Assembly (NCBI GenBank): GCA_013201405.1
Contig: JABMJC010000005.1
Location: forward strand, 1 to 37,578
DNA from: Desulfobulbaceae bacterium
Lineage (GTDB): Bacteria; Desulfobacterota; Desulfobulbia; Desulfobulbales; Desulfobulbaceae
DNA: 37,578 nucleotides
Direction of reading: 5' to 3'
Below are positions 33,103 to 37,578 of the stretch, in pieces. The position numbers and the translations under genes were made by a program. The stretch's first letter is position 1. The number at the start of each line of letters is the position of its first letter. Under the pieces are notes generated by a model. It searched no databases. It was not told the origin of the DNA and was given only the letters and a program-made list of their open reading frames with translations.

Positions 33103-34515
33103 ATGGTAGGTACGGACAATTTAAGAAGACTCATTGATCAGATATGCCGGGACAAGGGGATAGACCGCGTCCTGCTGATTGACGCCATTGAAGAGGCGGT
33201 GCGCTCGGCAGTGAAAAAAAAATATGGTGGTCAGCGCGACATAGAGGTGCAATACAGCGATGAGCTGGGTGAGATCGAAGTCTTCCAATACCGCACTGTG
33301 GTTGAAGAGGTCTTTAACCAAGACCGTGAGATTTCGTTGGAAGAGGCCCGTTTGCGCCATCCCGAGGCCGGCCTGGACGACGATATCGGTGAGAAACTGA
33401 CCACTATCGCGGATTTGGGAAGGATTGCCGCCCAATCGGCCAAACAGGTGATCATTCACCGTATGCGCGAGGCAGAACGTGAAGTGATCTACGATATGTA
33501 TCGCGACCGGGAGGGGACTGTGGTCAATGGTATTGTCCAGCGCTTTGAGCGGGGGGACATGATCGTCAACCTTGGTCGTACCGATGCACTCCTGCCCCGA
33601 GATAGTCAAATTCCCAAGCGTTCGTTCAAGCAGGGCGACCGTATCCGCGCCTATCTGGAACAGGTACGTCGCAGTAACCGCGATGGTAACGGTGAAGAGG
33701 ACCAGGCCCAGAGCAGGGAGACAAAACCCCGTTACCGCGATGCGCAACTCATTCTCAGCCGTACCTGTAACGAGTTTTTGGCCAAGCTCTTTGAAATGGA
33801 GGTGCCGGAGATTGCTGAAGGCATCGTCAAGATCATGGGGGTCAGCCGGGATCCAGGTTTCAGGGCGAAAATCGCGGTTTCTTCGTTGGAATCCGACGTG
33901 GATCCGGTTGGTGCCTGCGTGGGCCTGAAGGGGTCCCGGGTACAGAATGTGGTGCAGGAACTGCAAGGCGAGCGTATCGATATCGTAGATCGGAAGAGCG
34001 TCGCGGCCAAATATGTGTGCAATGCCCTGGCCCCGGCTCAAGTGTCCATGGTGGTTGTCGACGAGGAACGTAAAGCGCTTCTGGTGGTGGTGCCGGATGA
34101 TCAGCTTTCCCTGGCCATTGGTCGTCAGGGACAAAATGTCCGTTTGGCCTACCGGCTTTTGGGTTGGCGCATTGATGTGAAAAGCCAGCAGCGCTACAAT
34201 AATCTGGAGCATCCGGGTTACCGTAGTTTGCTGGCGGTACAGGGTATTGATGAGGGTTTGGCAGATAAAATTTTTGCCGCAGGTATCTTGAGCGCAGGCA
34301 TGTTGGCTGAGCTGGAAAGCGGCAAGTTGGCCGAACTGGCCCGGGTCGATGAAGAAGTCGCCACAGTGCTGCTTGAGCGAGCAGCCCAGGTGGAGTCGCC
34401 GGAACTGCCGGAGCAGGAAGATTTGACGGCAGCGGCCGAGCCAGTAGGGCAGGTTGTAGAGCTGCAACCAGCTGAGATTGTTCAAGACGATGCTGCGGAA
34501 GACGACAAGGCATGA
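33103..34515 (+). CDS. nusA: Transcription termination/antitermination factor NusA
   Basis: 470 residues. N-terminal RNA-polymerase-binding domain (about 1-130; LLIDAIEEAVRSAVKKKYG), S1 domain from about 135 (GTVVNGIVQRFERGDMIVNLG), then KH1 and KH2 (GACVGLKGSRVQNVVQEL; AIGRQGQNVRLAYRLLGW) and a C-terminal helix-hairpin-helix region (LLAVQGIDEGLADKIFAAG). An insertion of about 20 polar residues (RRSNRDGNGEEDQAQSRETK) sits at the end of the S1 domain. NusA modulates pausing, intrinsic and Rho-dependent termination and rRNA antitermination. GGTGGAG precedes the ATG. The acidic tail at the C-terminus is short. The gene ends 114 bases before infB. Confidence 0.98.
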   Translation: MVGTDNLRRLIDQICRDKGIDRVLLIDAIEEAVRSAVKKKYGGQRDIEVQYSDELGEIEVFQYRTVVEEVFNQDREISLEEARLRHPEAGLDDDIGEKLTTIADLGRIAAQSAKQVIIHRMREAEREVIYDMYRDREGTVVNGIVQRFERGDMIVNLGRTDALLPRDSQIPKRSFKQGDRIRAYLEQVRRSNRDGNGEEDQAQSRETKPRYRDAQLILSRTCNEFLAKLFEMEVPEIAEGIVKIMGVSRDPGFRAKIAVSSLESDVDPVGACVGLKGSRVQNVVQELQGERIDIVDRKSVAAKYVCNALAPAQVSMVVVDEERKALLVVVPDDQLSLAIGRQGQNVRLAYRLLGWRIDVKSQQRYNNLEHPGYRSLLAVQGIDEGLADKIFAAGILSAGMLAELESGKLAELARVDEEVATVLLERAAQVESPELPEQEDLTAAAEPVGQVVELQPAEIVQDDAAEDDKA

Positions 34516-34629
34516 AAAGTGATCCTGCTTGGTACAGGGTGTTGGCCATGCCAGGGCAGTTGGATGCTGCAGGTCTGATTGGACCAAGGAACGCGGAAGC
34601 AGACAGGTTGTTGAGGAGGAAAGGGTTGT

Positions 34630-37503
34630 ATGGCGAAGGTTCGGGTGTACGATCTGGCAAGGGAATTCGGGATGAAAAGCAAAGACTTGGTCGAACGTCT
34701 GATCGAGTTGGGCTATCCCGTAGTCAGCCACAGTTCCACCGTTGAAAAAGATATGGCGGCAGATATTCGTAAAAAACTAGGTTTTGGCACTGCTAGTGCC
34801 GTGGCTCCGGTGGGTAGGATCGAAACGAAAAGCCGGCCCGAGAGCAGCAGCCCATGGGGAACGACGGTTATTCGTCGCCGTTCCAAAGCCGACAAGGAAG
34901 AGGCGGCCAGACAGCAGGAACTGGCGGAAACCAGGGCCCTGGAACTGGAGGCGCAGGCCGCCGAAGCCAGATTGCTGGATAGGGAAGACGATGAGTCGCC
35001 TGCAGAGGTGGAGGATGTTGCGCCAGATACTGCGGTAAAGCCGGATGAAGCGACGGGGGGCGTGGCAAGTGCGGCAACAGATGCTGGGCAGGAGCTTGAA
35101 AAAGAACAGGATCAAGCAGACCAAGCAGTGATGGCCGAGGAAGAGCAGGAACACGAAGAGCCGCTTGCAGATCCGGTCGAGGCGACGGATGCAGCTCCTG
35201 TGGATGCGGCGGCAGGAGAGGATGTCGAGATCGCAGAAGAGGACGCTGCCGCCGCACCTGCTGAGGCGACGAGCGAAGAAGCGACTGACCCGGAACAGGA
35301 TAAAGACGAAGTGCAGGACGATGCACCTGTTGTTGTGCAGCTGGAGCGGCCCAAGCCTCTGGCCAAGATCGTGGGACGAGTGGTTATTCCGCCTGCAAGC
35401 GAACCACCTGCTCGGTCAGAGCCGCGCCGTCCATCCCGACCCAGTGGAACGAGGCCGGGGCGTGCTGCGCAGACACCGGCAGAGATCAGTGCAGGACAGG
35501 ATGCAGCTGGTGGACGCGGAGAGGTTCGTGCCAAGAAAAAAGGCCGCAGAGTCGTAGCCATTCATGCGGAAGAGGAAGGCCTGGAAAGAAGAGCGGTCAG
35601 GGGAGGGAAGAAAGGCAAGGGCGGCCGTGACGATTTTGGTCGTGAAAGCGAAGGCGAATTTGTCCGGCACCGTAAGGGGAAGAGGAAAAGAAGTTCGCGT
35701 GGAGAGCGGGACATAGCCGCCCAAGCGGCTGAAACCAAGGCCATCAAGCGCCGCATCAAGGTGGTGGAAACCATCTCGGTGGGGGATTTGGCCAAACGCA
35801 TGAGTGTTAAGGCCAACGAGGACATTGCCGTGCTCATGCAGTTGGGAGTGATGGCTACGCTTAACCAGGCCTTGGATGTGGATACCGCAACGCTTGTCGC
35901 CGCAGACTTTGGTTTTGAGGTTGAGCAGGCCATGAGTGCGGAGTTGGAGATCGAAGCTCTGGAGGAGTTGGAGCAGGAACAGGGGGGCGAGGCCCTGCCG
36001 CGTCCGCCGGTGGTCACGGTGATGGGGCATGTCGACCATGGCAAAACCTCAATCCTTGATGCTATCCGCAAAACCGATGTAGCCCTTGGCGAGGCTGGCG
36101 GTATTACCCAGCACATCGGTGCCTATCATGTGCAGGGCCCGGCCGGTAACCTGACCTTTGTTGATACTCCCGGCCATGCTGCCTTTACGGAAATGCGCTC
36201 CCGGGGTGCCAAGGTGACGGATATTGTGGTGCTGGTGGTTGCTGCTGACGACGGTGTTATGGAGCAGACCAAGGAGGCCATTGCCCACTCCCAGGCAGCG
36301 GATGTGCCCATAGTGGTGGCCGTCAACAAGATCGACAAGGATGGGGCTGATCCTGAGCGAGTGCGCAGGGAGTTGAGTGAGTTTGGCCTGATTCCCGAGG
36401 CTTGGGGTGGGCAGACCATTTTTTGCGAAACCTCAGCCAAAAAAGGTGATGGTATTGCCAACTTGCTTGAATCCATCCAGTTGCAGGCCGAAATCTTGGA
36501 ACTGCGGGCGGATCCCATCCGTAAGGCCAAGGGTGTAGTGATCGAGGCGCAACTGCATAGGGGTCGTGGCCCAGTGGCCACGGTTTTAGTGCAGGAGGGC
36601 ACTTTGCGGTCCGGCGATAACTTTGTGGCTGGTATGTACAGCGGCAAGGTGCGTATGTTGATTAACGAGCGGGGCGAGCAGGTCGAAGAGGCTGGGCCTT
36701 CCATTCCGGTGGAAGTGCAGGGTATTTCCGGCGTGCCCCAGGCTGGTGACGAATTTGTGGTGCTCACCGACGAGAAGATGACCAAGTCCGTTGCCACGGC
36801 GCGGCAACTTAAGGCGCGGGAAACAGAGTTGGCTGCGGTATCCAAGGTGTCCCTCGACAACCTGTTCGAAAAGATTGCCGAGCAGGAGGTGAAAGAGCTG
36901 CGGGTTATCCTGCGGGCAGATGTGCAGGGTACCTTGCAGGCCTTTGGCCAAGCTGCAGAAAACCTTTCCACCGACACAATTCGCGTCCGCTCCCTGCATG
37001 AAGGGACGGGTTCGATCACGGAAAATGATATCCACCTGGCCGCTGCCTCTGATGCCATTATCATTGGTTTCAATGTCCGACCCGCAGTCAAGGTACAGGA
37101 GCTGGCCGAACAGGAGGGTGTGGATGTACGCTCCTATGATGTTATTTACCATGCTCTGGAAGACATCGAAAAAGCCATGAAGGGTATGCTGGAACCCACC
37201 TTTGAAGAACGGGTGATCGGTACGGCCGAGGTGCGCGATACCTTCCAGGTGCCCAAGGTTGGCCTTATTGCCGGTTGTGCGGTTATTTCCGGCAAGATCA
37301 TGCGCAACGCCAGAGTGCGGGTGCTGCGCGACGGAGTGGTAGTCTATACCGGCAGGATCGGTTCGCTCAAACGTTTCAAGGATGATGTCAAGGAAGTACT
37401 CACCGGCTTTGAGTGCGGTATCGGAGTGGAAAACTTCAATGACATCAAGCTGGGCGATAATCTGGAAGCCTTTGTTTTGGATGAGGTGGAAGCTACCCTG
37501 TAG
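34630..37503 (+). CDS. infB: Translation initiation factor IF-2
   Basis: 957 residues, GAGGAGG upstream of ATG. IF2-N domain at 1-50 ([23 protein letters not shown]). A long low-complexity region follows: acidic Ala/Glu/Asp-rich to about 235, then basic Arg/Lys/Gly-rich to about 365. A second IF2-N segment ([25 protein letters not shown]) is followed by the G domain starting near residue 460: [16 protein letters not shown] (G1), [11 protein letters not shown] (G3), NKIDKDG (G4). Domains II, III and the fMet-tRNA-binding C-terminal domain ([25 protein letters not shown]) complete it. IF-2 is a GTPase that brings initiator tRNA to the 30S subunit. The frame is intact. The linker is long compared with about 890 residues in E. 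coli. Confidence 0.98.
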   Translation: MAKVRVYDLAREFGMKSKDLVERLIELGYPVVSHSSTVEKDMAADIRKKLGFGTASAVAPVGRIETKSRPESSSPWGTTVIRRRSKADKEEAARQQELAETRALELEAQAAEARLLDREDDESPAEVEDVAPDTAVKPDEATGGVASAATDAGQELEKEQDQADQAVMAEEEQEHEEPLADPVEATDAAPVDAAAGEDVEIAEEDAAAAPAEATSEEATDPEQDKDEVQDDAPVVVQLERPKPLAKIVGRVVIPPASEPPARSEPRRPSRPSGTRPGRAAQTPAEISAGQDAAGGRGEVRAKKKGRRVVAIHAEEEGLERRAVRGGKKGKGGRDDFGRESEGEFVRHRKGKRKRSSRGERDIAAQAAETKAIKRRIKVVETISVGDLAKRMSVKANEDIAVLMQLGVMATLNQALDVDTATLVAADFGFEVEQAMSAELEIEALEELEQEQGGEALPRPPVVTVMGHVDHGKTSILDAIRKTDVALGEAGGITQHIGAYHVQGPAGNLTFVDTPGHAAFTEMRSRGAKVTDIVVLVVAADDGVMEQTKEAIAHSQAADVPIVVAVNKIDKDGADPERVRRELSEFGLIPEAWGGQTIFCETSAKKGDGIANLLESIQLQAEILELRADPIRKAKGVVIEAQLHRGRGPVATVLVQEGTLRSGDNFVAGMYSGKVRMLINERGEQVEEAGPSIPVEVQGISGVPQAGDEFVVLTDEKMTKSVATARQLKARETELAAVSKVSLDNLFEKIAEQEVKELRVILRADVQGTLQAFGQAAENLSTDTIRVRSLHEGTGSITENDIHLAAASDAIIIGFNVRPAVKVQELAEQEGVDVRSYDVIYHALEDIEKAMKGMLEPTFEERVIGTAEVRDTFQVPKVGLIAGCAVISGKIMRNARVRVLRDGVVVYTGRIGSLKRFKDDVKEVLTGFECGIGVENFNDIKLGDNLEAFVLDEVEATL

Positions 37504-37513
37504 CCCAAAAAAT

Positions 37514-37578
37514 ATGGATTTTGACTTCAAGCTGCCAGGGCTGGAACGTCCGGAAAGTTCTCGCCCCAAGCGGGGTGC
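37514..37578 (+). CDS. Start of a gene after infB, probably ribosome-binding factor A (3' end outside window)
   Basis: Eleven bases after the infB stop an ATG opens a frame running to the window end (21 full codons): MDFDFKLPGLERP then SSRPKRG. Basic R-P-K-R near the start followed by the window edge fits the beginning of RbfA, which usually follows infB and begins with a similar basic segment. No ribosome site is visible in the short gap, so coupling to infB translation is likely. Too little is visible to be sure. Confidence 0.5.
   Translation, partial: MDFDFKLPGLERPESSRPKRG

Noticed and set aside
33121-34731. 536-codon open frame on the minus strand
   Set aside because: It is antisense to the intact nusA gene with all its domains; no family resemblance or ribosome site.
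34512-34745. 77-codon frame beginning with an ATGA overlap at the nusA stop
   Set aside because: It runs 116 bases into infB in another frame, shows no DUF448/YlxR motif and has a frame-shifted, Arg/Gly-rich composition; the overlap appears to be chance.
1-37578. CRISPR array, prophage, toxin-antitoxin, restriction or other defence genes
   Set aside because: No regularly spaced direct repeats, integrase, phage structural, nuclease-helicase or toxin-type genes were recognised on either strand.

Overview
The window is 37.6 kb of bacterial chromosome, dense in housekeeping genes and ordinary in organisation, with one AT-rich accessory-looking insert. The gene content suggests a Desulfobulbaceae-like member of Desulfobacterota. 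The reasons are a transcarboxylase-type methylmalonyl-CoA pathway next to succinyl-CoA synthetase, a DHH-CBS-poly(A) polymerase fusion of the kind known from deltaproteobacteria, a NrfJ-like periplasmic protein, and paired YeeE/YedE sulfur transporters. This placement is inference; no rRNA or other decisive marker is present.

Layout: 1-5715 (+) holds the 3' part of sucC, sucD, a carboxyltransferase (12S-like), a 63-residue protein, and a pyruvate/oxaloacetate carboxyltransferase fused to a biotin carrier (5S+1.3S-like). A strong bidirectional terminator closes this block. 5856-7492 (-) holds rfbB-rfbC for dTDP-sugar synthesis. 7493-11354 is AT-rich and carries a polyhydroxyalkanoate locus: phaJ (+) facing phaE-phaC (-). 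It is flanked by two gene-poor stretches, one with a GC-rich structured island and a 14-G tract. 11355-15236 (-) holds a FAD-dependent oxidoreductase, two half-size YeeE/YedE membrane proteins and a DUF2254 protein. 15579-17230 (+) holds a class II aldolase and oligoribonuclease. A TauE/SafE permease (-) and menA (+) diverge from a perfect 11-bp inverted repeat.

19520-24249 (-) reads glgX, SGNH hydrolase, NrfJ/OB-fold exported protein, HAD phosphatase, Nudix hydrolase, with three 4-bp ATGA stop/start overlaps. A DUF1566 protein diverges from glgX. Next come a D-Ala-D-Ala carboxypeptidase with a long basic linker (-), an acyl-CoA synthetase (+), an M50 protease (-), and the 891-residue DHH-CBS-nucleotidyltransferase fusion (-). 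The fusion gene has a near-consensus promoter placed so that its mRNA should be leaderless.

From 32279 to the end (+) is a translation/transcription block: tRNA-Gly(CCC), terminator, rimP, nusA, infB and the first codons of a probable rbfA. The order resembles the E. coli metY-rimP-nusA-infB locus, but ylxR, common in other lineages, is not present.

Functionally, the first block would convert succinyl-CoA and pyruvate to propionyl-CoA and oxaloacetate (or the reverse), coupled to succinyl-CoA synthetase. The PHA genes provide carbon storage. No clearly novel multi-gene system is visible. The best leads are the leaderless tRNA-maturation fusion, the 63-residue carboxyltransferase-associated protein, the GC-rich island plus G14 tract upstream of phaJ, and the coupled OB-fold/HAD/Nudix genes.
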